25,335 nucleotides of DNA from RGIG250 sp964540025 (GCA_964540025.1 CAZIKQ010000026.1:1-25335); one strand, 5' to 3'; positions 7,015 to 14,819 are shown, counted from the stretch's first letter. The notes: a model not told the origin generated them from the sequence alone. Program-made: numbers and translations.

Positions 7015-8156
7015 GAAAAGCGACGCTGATGCAGGGCAACGAGGCGGTTGCCCTGGGGGCGATTGAAGCCGGAGTCCGTTTCTTTGGGGGATACCCCATT
7101 ACTCCCTCTACGGAAATAGCGGAAAAAATGGCCGAGCTTCTGCCCAAGGTTGGAGGCAAGTTCGTCCAGATGGAGGATGAGATCGCCAGCATGGGGGCGG
7201 TGCTGGGAGCCAGCCTGGCCGGTTCCAGGGCGCTGACGGCCACCAGCGGGCCGGGCTTTTCCCTGAAGCAGGAGCTTATCGGCTATGCGGCCGAGGCGGA
7301 GATTCCGGCGGTTATCGTGGACGTCCAGCGGGTGGGCCCCTCCACCGGTCAGCCCACCAGCCCTTTCCAGGGGGACGTAATGCAGGCTCGCTGGGGGACT
7401 CATGGGGATCATCCCATGATCGCCATTTCTCCCTGGACGGTGCGGGAATGCTTCGATATGGCGGTGGAGGCGGTAAATCTGGCGGAAAGGTTCCGTCAGC
7501 CGGTCATCCTCCTGATGGATGAAATCGTGGGGCACCTTCGGGAGCGGGTGGAGCTGCCGGAGGCGGAGGAGATTTATATTTATCCCCGGCGGAAGCCGAA
7601 AAAGACCCGGGAAGAGGGCTACCAGCCCTACGCCGTGGGGGATGATCTGGTCCCCGACGTGGCTGATTTCGGCGCCGGCTACCGGATTCACGTTACCGGG
7701 CTCATTCACGATGAGACGGGCTTTCCCTCCGGCAGTCCGGCGGTCACCCGGAAAGCTATCCACCGTCTCCATGAGAAAATCATGCGGGCCAAAGATGAGG
7801 TGATAAAGACCGAGTCCCTGCTCCTGGAGGATGCCCAGTACGTCGTCGTTGCTTTCGGCGGCACGGCCCGCACGGCTTATCAGGCGGTCCTCAATGCCCG
7901 AAGGAAGGGCGTGAAGGCCGGTATGCTCCGTCTGCGGACCATCTGGCCCTTTGCCCAGGAGGCGGTGGCGGCGTTGGCGGAGAAGGTCAGTGGCATCATC
8001 GTGCCGGAGCTTAATTACGGCCAGCTGGCCGGGGAGGTTCAGCGGGCTGCCGGCGGCGCTTGTCCGGTTCAGCTCCTGGCAAAATACAATGCGGAGATTT
8101 TCACTCCGGGAGAGATTGAAGAGGCTGTTATGGCCATGGCAGGAGGTAATAAGTGA
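7011..8156 (+). CDS. korA: 2-oxoacid:ferredoxin oxidoreductase, alpha subunit
   Basis: A 381-residue alpha subunit. It opens with the conserved 'GNEAVALGAIEAGVRFFGGYPITPSTEI', includes 'MEDEIASMGAVLGAS' and 'SGPGFSLKQELIGYAAEAEIP' of the pyrimidine-binding domain, and continues with 'GPSTGQPTSPFQGD' and the domain II region from ~residue 265. Together with KorB it forms the thiamine-diphosphate active site that decarboxylates a 2-oxoacid to acyl-CoA. No gamma fusion is present; gamma is a separate gene (korC). The start ATG 7011 overlaps korD, and the stop shares a base with the korB start. I favour 2-oxoglutarate as substrate, supplying succinyl-CoA or working in reverse, but related 2-ketoisovalerate enzymes look similar. 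Confidence 0.88.
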   Translation: MRKATLMQGNEAVALGAIEAGVRFFGGYPITPSTEIAEKMAELLPKVGGKFVQMEDEIASMGAVLGASLAGSRALTATSGPGFSLKQELIGYAAEAEIPAVIVDVQRVGPSTGQPTSPFQGDVMQARWGTHGDHPMIAISPWTVRECFDMAVEAVNLAERFRQPVILLMDEIVGHLRERVELPEAEEIYIYPRRKPKKTREEGYQPYAVGDDLVPDVADFGAGYRIHVTGLIHDETGFPSGSPAVTRKAIHRLHEKIMRAKDEVIKTESLLLEDAQYVVVAFGGTARTAYQAVLNARRKGVKAGMLRLRTIWPFAQEAVAALAEKVSGIIVPELNYGQLAGEVQRAAGGACPVQLLAKYNAEIFTPGEIEEAVMAMAGGNK

Positions 8157-8974
8157 TGGAAAGAAGCTTTGAAAAATATTTCCGCCAGAACCGTCTGCCT
8201 CATATGTGGTGCCCCGGCTGCGGCAACGGCATCGTTACCAAGGCGGTTATCATGGCCATCGAGAAGGCGGGCTTTTCCCAGGACAACACCGTGATCGTTT
8301 CCGGTATCGGCTGCTCCTCCCGGGCCAGCGGCTACTTGGATTTTGATACTCTCCATACCGCCCACGGCCGGGCGATTCCCTTTGCCACCGGCGTAAAGCT
8401 GGCCAACCCGGAGCTCAACGTCATCGTCCTCACCGGGGACGGGGACTGCACCGCCATCGGCGGCAATCATTTCATTCACGGCTGCCGCCGCAACGTGGAT
8501 CTCACCGTGGTGCTGTTCAACAACGATATTTACGGCATGACCGGCGGCCAGGCGTCCCCTATGACTCCCACCGGCAAGAAGGCGACAACTGCTCCCTACG
8601 GGGCCATTGACCGCCCCTTTGACGTCTGCAGGCTGGCGGAGGCCGCCGGGGCTACTTATGTGGCCCGGAGCACGGCTTTCCACGTCCAGCATTTGACGGA
8701 TATGATCAAGGGGGGCCTCGACAGCCACGGCTTTTCCTTCATTGAGGCCCTGTGCCAGTGCCCCACCGCTTACGGCCGCAATAACAAGATGGCCGACCCG
8801 GCCAAGATGATGATGGCCCTGCGGGACAGCGTTCTGATGAAGGCCGCCTGGGATAAGCTGCCCCCGGAGAAGCAGGGGGAGAAATTCCCCATCGGCGTCC
8901 TTTACCAGGAGGAGTACGTGGATTACGCAAAAGCCTACGACGCGGTCATTGAAAAGGCAGGTGGCAAAGCATGA
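8156..8974 (+). CDS. korB: 2-oxoacid:ferredoxin oxidoreductase, beta (thiamine-PP) subunit
   Basis: This 272-residue subunit binds thiamine diphosphate through the G94-D-G ... N104 motif and carries 'MWCPGCGNG' with the C19-xx-C22 pair that helps ligate an iron-sulfur cluster in this family. 'GIGCSSRASGYLDFDTLHTAHGR' and 'NNDIYGMTGGQ' are hallmark stretches. The start at ATG 8156 is preceded by AGGAGG (8141-8146) with 9 bases between; GTG 8153 is also in frame. ATG 8156 overlaps the korA stop by one base. The 3' end overlaps korC by 4 bases. The subunit works in the cytoplasm with KorA, KorC and KorD. Confidence 0.9.
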   Translation: MERSFEKYFRQNRLPHMWCPGCGNGIVTKAVIMAIEKAGFSQDNTVIVSGIGCSSRASGYLDFDTLHTAHGRAIPFATGVKLANPELNVIVLTGDGDCTAIGGNHFIHGCRRNVDLTVVLFNNDIYGMTGGQASPMTPTGKKATTAPYGAIDRPFDVCRLAEAAGATYVARSTAFHVQHLTDMIKGGLDSHGFSFIEALCQCPTAYGRNNKMADPAKMMMALRDSVLMKAAWDKLPPEKQGEKFPIGVLYQEEYVDYAKAYDAVIEKAGGKA

Positions 8975-9504
8975 GTGAAATGAGATTTTCCGGCTCCGGC
9001 GGTCAGGGAGTAATCACCTGCGCCATAATTCTGGCCCAGGCGGCGGTGGAGGAGGGGAAAAACGCCATCCAGTCCCAGGCTTACGGCCCGGCGGCCCGGG
9101 GCGGCTCCTCCAAGGCGGAGGTAATCATCAGCGATGAGGCTATCTATCATCCCCATGTGGAGGCGCCGGATTTCATGCTCGCCATGACTCAGGAGGCGGC
9201 GGACAAGTATTGGCGGGACCTGAAGGCTGACGGCATCCTGCTCCTGGACGAGCGGCTGGTCCCCAATCCCCCGGCCTTTGCCCATACTATCCGCATCCCC
9301 ATCACCCATATTGCCGTGACGAAAATCGGCAAGGCCCTCTTTGCCAATATCGTGGCGCTGGGGGCGGCAGTCCGGATTACCGGGGCCGTGGGCTATGAGA
9401 CGGTAGCGGAATGCGTTGCCCACCGGGTGCCCCCGGTCACGGTGGAGTCGAACATGAAGGCTCTGAAAGCCGGCTACGATGCGGCGGATGAGCTGATGAA
9501 GTGA
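8971..9504 (+). CDS. korC: 2-oxoacid:ferredoxin oxidoreductase, gamma subunit
   Basis: At 177 residues this is a normal-length gamma subunit. 'RFSGSGGQGVITCAIILAQAA' is the family's N-terminal glycine-rich signature, and 'SQAYGPAARGGSSKAEVIIS' is the second conserved block. ATG 8971 overlaps the korB stop (ATGA), so all four kor genes are translationally coupled. It ends the operon. Past it lies repeat-rich DNA with an assembly gap, and a hairpin at 9673-9696 is the nearest terminator-like structure. Confidence 0.9.
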   Translation: MSEMRFSGSGGQGVITCAIILAQAAVEEGKNAIQSQAYGPAARGGSSKAEVIISDEAIYHPHVEAPDFMLAMTQEAADKYWRDLKADGILLLDERLVPNPPAFAHTIRIPITHIAVTKIGKALFANIVALGAAVRITGAVGYETVAECVAHRVPPVTVESNMKALKAGYDAADELMK

Positions 9505-9534
9505 TACCTGCGGCAGGGGATGGCTTCTTAATAC

Positions 9535-9557
9535 CTTATTAAGTGAGTTAGTCAAGC
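9535..9557 (+). repeat. 23-nt direct repeat, copy 1
   Basis: The stretch from CTTATTAAGTGAG to GTCAAGC is identical to 24109-24131. In this copy GTGAGTTA is followed at about 9573-9581 by its inverse TAACTCAC, so it can also fold. It lies beside the palindromic repeat family and the first assembly gap. Confidence 0.85.
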
Positions 9558-9596
9558 GGTCGGGGTGACAGATTAACTCACCGGCTCGTCCTGTCA

Positions 9597-9606
9597 NNNN
9601 NNNNNN
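9597..9606. other. Assembly gap (10 N)
   Basis: Ten unknown bases. Flanking sequence on the right belongs to the palindromic intergenic repeat family, so the true gap length is unknown. Confidence 0.97.
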
Positions 9607-9648
9607 CGCTTTCAGCGACAGCTCCCCTACAGGGGAGTCTCAGAGTGA
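9607..9648 (-). repeat. Palindromic intergenic repeat, copy next to gap
   Basis: CGCTTTCAGCGACAGCTCCC followed by CTACAGGGGAG is a partial, inverted copy of the family seen at 22374, 22445, 23070, 23140, 23211, 23961 and 24027. Two small hairpins (CGCTxxxAGCG and CTCCCC/GGGGAG) are visible. Confidence 0.85.
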
Positions 9649-9672
9649 ACAAGTGACTTTGTCAACAGTCTG

Positions 9673-9696
9673 GCTCCCGCCTGTAAAGGCGGGAGC
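9673..9696 (+). terminator. Hairpin before the LysR gene (weak terminator)
   Basis: GCTCCCGCC pairs with GGCGGGAGC across TGTAAA, then GTGTTTCTCC. The T-tract is imperfect. It may stop kor readthrough. Confidence 0.5.
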
Positions 9697-9754
9697 GTGT
9701 TTCTCCGGGCAGGCCGCACCGAACCGGCATAGTGGAAGAAGGAGGAGCGCCGCC

Positions 9755-10642
9755 ATGTACAACCGCCAATTGGATACCTTCATCTGCGTTGCCGAAGCGG
9801 GGAGCTTTTCAAAGGCCGCGGGGCTCCTGAACGTGTCGTCTACCGCGATCATGAAGCAGATCAATTTGCTGGAGAGCAGTCTGGAGGTGCAGCTTTTTGC
9901 GCGCTCCCCCCGGGGCTTGTCCCTGACTGATGCCGGGAAGTCCTATTACTATGATGCCAGGTACATGATCCGGTATGCCAGGGAGGCGCGAACCCGGGCG
10001 AAGAACGCCATGCAGAGCAACGATAATATCATCCGCATCGGAACGTCCCTTATGACTCCTCACCAATTTCTCCTGGAACTGTGGCCGAAAATTCACGGGC
10101 TGGAGCCCAAGCTGAAATTCCAAATCGTCAATTTTGAGAACACTCCGGAAAACGCCCGGGAAATACTGGCCCGCCTGGGGCAAAACATCGACGTGGTGGC
10201 GGGAATTTTCGATGAAACGATGCTGAACCTTCGGGGCTGCACCGCTTTTGAACTGAACCGCCAGCCGATCTGCTGCGCGGTATCCATCTATCACCCGCTG
10301 GCCCACAAGGAAAGGCTGGCGGTCTCCGACCTGTACGGTCAGGATCTGATGCTCATCAGGCGGGAGTGGAGCGCCCACGTGGACAGGCTGCGGGATGAAT
10401 TGCGACGGGAGCATCCCCAAATCAATATCGTGGATTTTCCCTTTTACAACGTGGATGTGTTCAACCAGTGCGAGAACAACAACGCTCTGCTGATGGCGGT
10501 GCCCATTTGGGCCAGCGTCCACCCGCTCCTGAAAATCATTACCGTGGAATGGAACCACTTCATTCCCTTCGGGCTGTTGCATGCGCCGTCGCCATCCCCC
10601 ATCGTGGAAAAATTCCTCGCCACAATCGAACAGGTCTTATAA
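9755..10642 (+). CDS. LysR-family transcriptional regulator
   Basis: A 295-residue LysR regulator. Residues ~1-60 form the winged helix-turn-helix ('QLDTFICVAEAGSFSKAAGL' then 'LESSLEVQLFARSPRGLSLTDAG'), and the rest is a periplasmic-binding-like effector domain. ATG 9755 follows GGAGGAG at 9741-9747. The longer frame from 9653 includes non-family sequence through a hairpin and is rejected. LysR proteins usually act on a neighbouring gene or their own promoter. Here the next genes downstream, a reductase cluster from 10991, lie on the same strand after a terminator, and kor lies upstream. The target cannot be assigned; oxidative or metabolite sensing would be guesswork. Confidence 0.92.
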   Translation: MYNRQLDTFICVAEAGSFSKAAGLLNVSSTAIMKQINLLESSLEVQLFARSPRGLSLTDAGKSYYYDARYMIRYAREARTRAKNAMQSNDNIIRIGTSLMTPHQFLLELWPKIHGLEPKLKFQIVNFENTPENAREILARLGQNIDVVAGIFDETMLNLRGCTAFELNRQPICCAVSIYHPLAHKERLAVSDLYGQDLMLIRREWSAHVDRLRDELRREHPQINIVDFPFYNVDVFNQCENNNALLMAVPIWASVHPLLKIITVEWNHFIPFGLLHAPSPSPIVEKFLATIEQVL

Positions 10643-10649
10643 AGCAGAT

Positions 10650-10691
10650 GAACCGCCATCGGCAGGGAGCCGGCGGCGGTTCTTGTTTATT
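10650..10691 (+). terminator. Terminator after the LysR gene
   Basis: GAACCGCC (10650-10657) pairs with GGCGGTTC (10675-10682), followed by TTGTTTATTT. It starts 8 bases past the stop codon. Confidence 0.7.
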
Positions 10692-10729
10692 TATAACCCA
10701 AAGGTTGATCCTCCTCAACTTACCTGTAC

Positions 10730-10758
10730 TTCTCAGGGCGACTGAAGTGGGATACAAT
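10730..10758 (+). promoter_or_regulatory. Weak promoter-like pair before the reductase cluster
   Basis: TTCTCA at 10730-10735 and TACAAT at 10753-10758 are 17 bases apart (four and five of six consensus bases). CCTGTA and TACAGG flank the pair as an inverted repeat. Confidence 0.35.
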
Positions 10759-10794
10759 ACAGGCAGGCAGAAAGAGCCGGAGCGATCATTATTC

Positions 10795-10816
10795 TTTTTT
10801 TTGGTGGGGGGGGGGG
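10795..10816 (+). repeat. T8 and G11 homopolymer tracts in the reductase-cluster leader
   Basis: Eight T (10795-10802), then GGT, then eleven G (10806-10816) lie downstream of the possible promoter and ~174 bases before the next start codon. No credible gene covers them. Tracts of this length are prone to slippage and to sequencing error. The rest of 10643-10990 holds the LysR terminator and two near-copies of GCTGACCGGT; I see no gene or known riboswitch. Confidence 0.8.
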
Positions 10817-10990
10817 AACGGGAAATGGATAACAGGCTGACCGGTAAGGCTTAGCAACGGGGTGGAAATTCCCCTGGCGGGTATTCTGCCCGATGCCGGT
10901 TGTAACCCTATTGCTGGTCTCTGCCGGAGGCTGACCGGTGATGAGCTGCCGGAGGTATTCCCGGAACGCCCCTGAAAGGAGAAAGCAAAA

Positions 10991-11707
10991 ATGAAAATGG
11001 AAAAGCCTTTTCTTGTCTGCCATATGTTTGTTTCCCTTGATGGAAAGATCGACGGGGCTTTTATGAACGATCCGGCCGCCGTTCCCGCCCGCAATGAGTA
11101 CGTTCGGCTGCGGGACTTCTACCGCTGCGCCGCCACCATCTACGGCGCCACCACCATGAAAGCCTTTGCCGACGGGCTGGTGGGAGCCCTGCCCGCCGCT
11201 GACCCTCAGCCCTCCCGGGAGGATTACATAGCTCCCCACGAGGGAGGCCAATACGAGGTGGCGGTGGATCCGGAGGGGATTCTGGCCTGGAATACCGGCT
11301 ACCATGAGCGGGCCGGACGGGGCCGCTCCCATGTGATCGAGGCCCTGACCGGGCAGGCATCCGGGGATTATCTGGCCTACCTGCGCCGTCAGGGAGCGTC
11401 TTATGTTATCGCCGGGGAGGAGCATTTGGACTGCCCTCTGCTGCTTCACAAGCTGAAAACCCGGTTCGGGGTAGAGCGGGCGATGGTGGCCGGAGGAGGC
11501 TTCATCAACGGCTCCTTCCTTCAGGAGGATCTCATCAACGAGGTGAGCATCGTCATGGCTCCGGTGGCCGACGGCAATACCGAGTCCGTGTCCATCTTTG
11601 AGCGCGCCGGGTTCCTGCCTGACCGGGCTCCCGCCGCCTTCTCCCTTCTGGCCGCCGGCAGGATAGCCGGAGACGGACTGTGGCTCCGGTACGGGCTGAA
11701 AAAATAA
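10991..11707 (+). CDS. Dihydrofolate reductase / RibD C-terminal family reductase
   Basis: This 238-residue protein belongs to the RibD_C/DHFR-like fold. 'HMFVSLDGKIDGAFM' is the family opening, 'ATIYGATTMKAFADG' the next block, and 'AMVAGGGFINGSFLQEDLINEVSIVMAPV' the NADPH-binding glycine motif with the conserved helix. Members reduce pyrimidine or pterin-like substrates with NAD(P)H; the true substrate is unknown. ATG 10991 follows AAAGGAG. It is first in a codirectional cluster with an aldo/keto reductase and a secreted hydrolase (gaps 79 and 27 bases), which suggests a detoxifying or catabolic operon. It lacks the deaminase half of RibD and should not be read as riboflavin RibD. Confidence 0.85.
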   Translation: MKMEKPFLVCHMFVSLDGKIDGAFMNDPAAVPARNEYVRLRDFYRCAATIYGATTMKAFADGLVGALPAADPQPSREDYIAPHEGGQYEVAVDPEGILAWNTGYHERAGRGRSHVIEALTGQASGDYLAYLRRQGASYVIAGEEHLDCPLLLHKLKTRFGVERAMVAGGGFINGSFLQEDLINEVSIVMAPVADGNTESVSIFERAGFLPDRAPAAFSLLAAGRIAGDGLWLRYGLKK

Positions 11708-11786
11708 AGCCGGAAAATTTTTTGAAAGGGGTTACCGATGCCAGGAACGCCGCCTTTATCAACTCTATTTGACAGGAGTGTTTACG

Positions 11787-12788
11787 ATGAAGCAAAGAGT
11801 ATTGGGAAAGGATTTGACGGTTTCCGCTATCGGCCTGGGCTGTATGGGATTTTCCCACGCCTACGGCCCGGCCATGGACCGGGGCGAGGCGAAGCGCGCG
11901 CTGCGGCAGGCGGTGGATCTGGGTTACACCTTTTTTGACACCGCCGAGGTCTACGGGACGCCGGAGGAGCCCCACCAGAACGAGGAGCTGCTGGGTGAGG
12001 CGTTGAAGGATTGCCGGAACCGGGTGGTCATCGCCACCAAGTTCGGCATCCGTTTTGACACGACTTCCTCTCAGGTGAATAAACCGCTGGTTCCCGATTC
12101 CCGGCCGGAGGTCATCCGGGCCAGCGTGGAAGCCTCCCTCCGGCGGCTGCAAACCGACCATATCGATCTGTACTACCAGCACCGGGGAGATCCCGCCGTG
12201 CCGGTGGAGGAGGTGGCCGGGGTGATGGCCGGCCTGATCCGGGAGGGGAAGATCACCTACTGGGGCCTGTCCGAGGCCACGGAGGAACAGATCCGCCGGG
12301 CCCACAGGGTCTGTCCGGTAACGGCGGTCCAGAACCGCTATTCCATGATGGCCCGGTGGTATGAGACGCTGTTCCCTGCTCTGGAGGAGCTGAATATCGG
12401 CTATGTGGCCTTTTCCCCGATGGCCAACGGATTTCTGAGCGGCCGCTACGGAAAGGACAGCCGGTTTGCGGCCGGTTCCGATTACCGGGGCGTTATGCCT
12501 CAGTTTTCGCCGGAGGGAATGGAGCGGAACCGGGCTCTCCTGAAGCTGCTGGCGGAGCTGGCCGCCGGGAAAAACGCGACCCCGGCGCAGCTCTCCCTGG
12601 CCTGGATGCTTTGTAAAAAGCCTTATATCGTTCCCATTCCCGGTACCCGCAAGGCGGAGCGGCTGAAGGAGAATGCCGGAGCGGCGGAAGTGAGCCTGAG
12701 CCCGGCGGAGGTGGCGGCCATTGACAAGGCGCTGGACGGGATGGAGATGTCCCCGGTTTTCGGCGGGTCCGATATTGTCAGAAGATAA
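11787..12788 (+). CDS. Aldo/keto reductase
   Basis: A 333-residue NAD(P)H-dependent aldo/keto reductase with a (beta/alpha)8 barrel. The catalytic tetrad is visible as D51, Y56, K85 and H132 ('FFDTAEVYG', 'ATKFG', 'YYQHRGD'). 'LGLGCMGFSHAYG'-type N-terminal and 'PIPGTRKAERLKEN' cofactor-binding segments are typical of the YhdN/IolS-like group. I chose ATG 11787, preceded by ACAGGAG; the TTG at 11769 is an unneeded extension. It would reduce aldehydes or ketones in the cytoplasm. Its place between another reductase and a secreted hydrolase suggests a shared substrate, which I cannot name. Confidence 0.92.
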   Translation: MKQRVLGKDLTVSAIGLGCMGFSHAYGPAMDRGEAKRALRQAVDLGYTFFDTAEVYGTPEEPHQNEELLGEALKDCRNRVVIATKFGIRFDTTSSQVNKPLVPDSRPEVIRASVEASLRRLQTDHIDLYYQHRGDPAVPVEEVAGVMAGLIREGKITYWGLSEATEEQIRRAHRVCPVTAVQNRYSMMARWYETLFPALEELNIGYVAFSPMANGFLSGRYGKDSRFAAGSDYRGVMPQFSPEGMERNRALLKLLAELAAGKNATPAQLSLAWMLCKKPYIVPIPGTRKAERLKENAGAAEVSLSPAEVAAIDKALDGMEMSPVFGGSDIVRR

Positions 12789-12815
12789 GAAAGTTTTTTA
12801 TAAGGAGAATTGAGG

Positions 12816-13925
12816 ATGAACCGGTTGAAAAAGACCTGGGCGGCGCTGCTGGCGGCCGCCTGCCTGACGTCAGCCGCTCCCGCCGCCTTTGCGTCGGCCG
12901 CGACGGCTCCGGAGCAGGCGAAAATTACGGGAACCCGGCCGCTGATGATTGCCGGCCAGGGGATGTTCTCCGCCGGCGGAACCGTTACGGAGCCGGTGCC
13001 CGGCCAGTATGACGCCGTTGCCAATTGGCTGGAGCTGGAGCGCCGCGGGAATACCGCTCATGTGGGTCACGCCAACGTGCTTTATCAAATCCCGCAGAAG
13101 GATACGGGATTGCCCATGGTTTTCCTCCACGGCTACGGCCAGTCCCGGATGGGCTGGATGACCACCCCCGACGGGCGGGAGGGCTGGAGCACCCTGTTTC
13201 TGCGAAAGGGGCACAGCGTTTTCCTGGTGGATCAGCCGGGCCGGGGGGAGGCCGGGGCCGCCGTCCGGATGACCATGGACGGGAAGCTGGACGCCTGGGC
13301 GGCGGATTCCAAGGACTACAAGCCCGGCGATCAGGCCTGGTACACCCATTTCCGCATTGGCCGGGTGGCTCCCGGCCGGTATGAGGGCTCCCAGTTCCCT
13401 GCCGGGGAAGGCGCTCAGGATCAGTTCTTCCGTCAGATGACCCCAAACACCACCACCTTTGACCTGGCGGCCTGCGCCGAGGCTTTGGGTAAGGTTATGG
13501 CGGAGGTAAAGGCCATCACCGGTCGGAAGTCCGTCTTTGTGACCCACTCCCAGGGAGGCAGAGTGGGCTGGGAGACGCCGGTGGAGAACATCGCCGCCAT
13601 CGTGGCCATTGAGCCCGGCGGGACGCCCCGCCCCGGCTCGGAGCAGTACAAGCGCCTGCTGGAGGCCCGCATTCCCATCGTGATTTACTTCGGCGACTAC
13701 ATCGACAACGGCCCCGAGGACATCATGTCCACCGGCTTCTGGAAAAATGTCCGGGACGGCGCCATCGCCTTTGCGGAGCGGTATAACGCCGACGGCGGCA
13801 GCGCCGCGGTGGTAGATCTTCCCCAAACTGGCCTCACCGGCAACAGCCACTTCCTGTTCCAGGAGCTGAATAATGCGGCCATTGCCGATCACGTGGAGGC
13901 GTGGATTCAGGACCATGTAAAATAA
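12816..13925 (+). CDS. Secreted alpha/beta-fold hydrolase (esterase-like)
   Basis: A 369-residue protein. Residues 1-~31 form a Sec signal peptide ('LKKTWAALLAAACLTSAAPA', small-residue cleavage site near AFA-SAA). The mature part starts with 'GQGMFSAGGTV', then the oxyanion 'FLHGYGQSRMGW', 'LVDQPGRGEAG', the nucleophile elbow 'THSQGG' with S245, and a candidate catalytic H345 in 'GNSHFLF'. These motifs match a group of exported hydrolases of unknown substrate. ATG 12816 follows AAGGAG with good spacing; the in-frame TTG at 12810 is too close to it. It probably acts in the periplasm or outside the cell, with its product then used by the two upstream reductases (inference). Confidence 0.85.
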   Translation: MNRLKKTWAALLAAACLTSAAPAAFASAATAPEQAKITGTRPLMIAGQGMFSAGGTVTEPVPGQYDAVANWLELERRGNTAHVGHANVLYQIPQKDTGLPMVFLHGYGQSRMGWMTTPDGREGWSTLFLRKGHSVFLVDQPGRGEAGAAVRMTMDGKLDAWAADSKDYKPGDQAWYTHFRIGRVAPGRYEGSQFPAGEGAQDQFFRQMTPNTTTFDLAACAEALGKVMAEVKAITGRKSVFVTHSQGGRVGWETPVENIAAIVAIEPGGTPRPGSEQYKRLLEARIPIVIYFGDYIDNGPEDIMSTGFWKNVRDGAIAFAERYNADGGSAAVVDLPQTGLTGNSHFLFQELNNAAIADHVEAWIQDHVK

Positions 13926-14094
13926 AGGACTTCCGGCCGCGTCAGGATTCCCGGCTCGTCCTCCGCTTCTTCAGAGGCGGGTGGGGAAAGAAAAGACTAC
14001 GATAACACGGGCCGGCGGTTTGGTTTACTTTCGGACAAGCAATGAGACCTTTTATGGGGAGGGGCATCAGTATACCCGCCCCCGGCGCAAAATA
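13926..14094. other. Intergenic stretch with no gene seen
   Basis: Between the hydrolase and the shared terminator I see only fragments resembling repeats, such as CCGGCTCGTCCT, also present near 9582. No start with a ribosome site was found on either strand. Confidence 0.4.
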
Positions 14095-14152
14095 AAATCC
14101 TCCTTTTTGGGAACCGGTGAATGACCGGCTCGTCAAAAGGAGGATTTATCTT
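14095..14152. terminator. Bidirectional terminator between convergent genes
   Basis: AAATCCTCCTTTT (14095-14107) and AAAAGGAGGATTT (14135-14147) form a perfect 13-bp stem around an inner CCGGT/ACCGG hairpin. A/T-rich tails face both ways, serving the plus-strand hydrolase and the minus-strand folK. Confidence 0.88.
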
Positions 14153-14158
14153 TAAGAT

Positions 14159-14578
14159 TTACAGCTTTGCCGCCAGGTCGGGGGCGATTTCCTTCAGGGG
14201 CTCCAGCACGAAGGCTCGGTTTTTCATATCCGGGTGGGGGATTACCAAGTCCGGATCGTTCACCGTAATATCATCGTAGAGGAGGATGTCCAGGTCGATG
14301 CTCCGTTCGCCCCAGCGGCGGGTCCGCACCCGGCCCATTTTGTCCTCGATGGTCTGGAGGGCGGTCAGCAGCTGGCGGGGAGAGAAGTCGGTCCAGATCC
14401 GGCAGCAGCCGTTGAGAAAATCCGGCTGGTCGGTGACGCCGTAGGGCTTTGTTTCGATGAAGGATGAGAGCTTTTCCAGGATGATACGGGGCTCCCGGAC
14501 AAGGTGGAACAGCGCGGCGGTAAGATTTTTCTTCCTGTCTCCCAGATTGGAGCCCAGGGCGATATAAGCAGTGGCCAT
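14159..14578 (-). CDS. folK: 2-amino-4-hydroxy-6-hydroxymethyldihydropteridine pyrophosphokinase
   Basis: At 139 residues this is a normal-length HPPK. 'ALGSNLGDRKKNL' (from residue 7), 'FIETKPYGVTDQPDFLNGCC', 'GRVRTRRWGERSIDLDILLYDD' (with the two Mg-binding Asp of the DLD core) and 'IPHPDMKNRAFVLEPL' are all intact. It transfers pyrophosphate from ATP to the pterin alcohol, giving the substrate of FolP. It follows queD and folP on the same strand but is separated from folP by 359 bases that contain a toxin-antitoxin-like module. Its ribosome site (GGAAAA before the ATG) is weak. Confidence 0.95.
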   Translation of the reverse strand: MATAYIALGSNLGDRKKNLTAALFHLVREPRIILEKLSSFIETKPYGVTDQPDFLNGCCRIWTDFSPRQLLTALQTIEDKMGRVRTRRWGERSIDLDILLYDDITVNDPDLVIPHPDMKNRAFVLEPLKEIAPDLAAKL

Positions 14579-14606
14579 AAGGTTTTTCCAGATAAAAATA
14601 ACAATA

Positions 14607-14635
14607 TTGCCTGTTCGGCAAATCTGTACTATAAT
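14607..14635 (+). promoter_or_regulatory. Promoter of the small toxin-like gene
   Basis: TTGCCT (14607-14612), a 17-base spacer, and a consensus TATAAT (14630-14635). The predicted start is near 14642, giving an ~88-base leader. The -35 is part of a dyad TTGCC-N5-GGCAA (14607-14621). Confidence 0.75.
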
Positions 14636-14680
14636 TTCAGCGGGGTTATTCCCCGGGTCACTGGTAAATGGCAGGCGGTG

Positions 14681-14721
14681 CTCCTCGTATCAATCGGTTG
14701 AAACATACCGAAGGATAGGAG
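14681..14721 (+). promoter_or_regulatory. Leader hairpin that can hide the toxin ribosome site
   Basis: CTCC and TATC (14681-14691) can pair with GATA and GGAG (14714-14721), with an inner CGGT/ACCG helix in the loop. This would cover part of the AGGAGGTGA ribosome site, a device known from type I toxin mRNAs. A separate CGGGG/CCCCG hairpin lies at the leader's 5' end. Confidence 0.5.
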
Positions 14722-14729
14722 GTGATACT

Positions 14730-14819
14730 ATGCTGACTACTGATTTGTTTATCAATATTATCGCTTTAGTATTGAGCAGCATTTCTCTAGGAATAGCATT
14801 AGGATCCAGAAAACACTAA
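14730..14819 (+). CDS. 29-aa hydrophobic peptide, candidate type I toxin
   Basis: ATG 14730 follows an almost perfect ribosome site (AGGAGGTGA). The peptide has a short polar start, one hydrophobic span ('LFINIIALVLSSISLGIALG', residues ~6-25) and a basic tail, so it should insert in the membrane. This is the plan of TxpA/BsrG and 'holin-like toxin' peptides of Firmicutes, though I cannot place it in a family from sequence alone. It has its own promoter and a structured leader, and its 3' end and terminator are overlapped by a convergent antisense RNA. It sits in the gap between folP and folK on the opposite strand. The alternative is an unrelated small membrane protein. Confidence 0.72.
   Translation: MLTTDLFINIIALVLSSISLGIALGSRKH

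Noticed and set aside
6975..7772. 265-aa minus-strand frame opposite korA
   Set aside because: Shadow frame; no motifs or ribosome site, and korA is certain.
10820..10990. Possible riboswitch in the reductase-cluster leader
   Set aside because: Some pairing and a repeated GCTGACCGGT were noticed, but no core of a riboswitch class I know (TPP, FMN, cobalamin, THF, glycine, fluoride) could be matched.
11738..11938. 66-aa frame with AAGGGG before its ATG, overlapping the aldo/keto reductase start
   Set aside because: After the first ~17 residues it is only the shifted reading of the reductase gene, so a real product is unlikely; a short leader peptide cannot be excluded.
12870..13916. 348-aa minus-strand frame opposite the hydrolase gene
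   Set aside because: Shadow frame; the plus-strand product has a signal peptide and catalytic residues.
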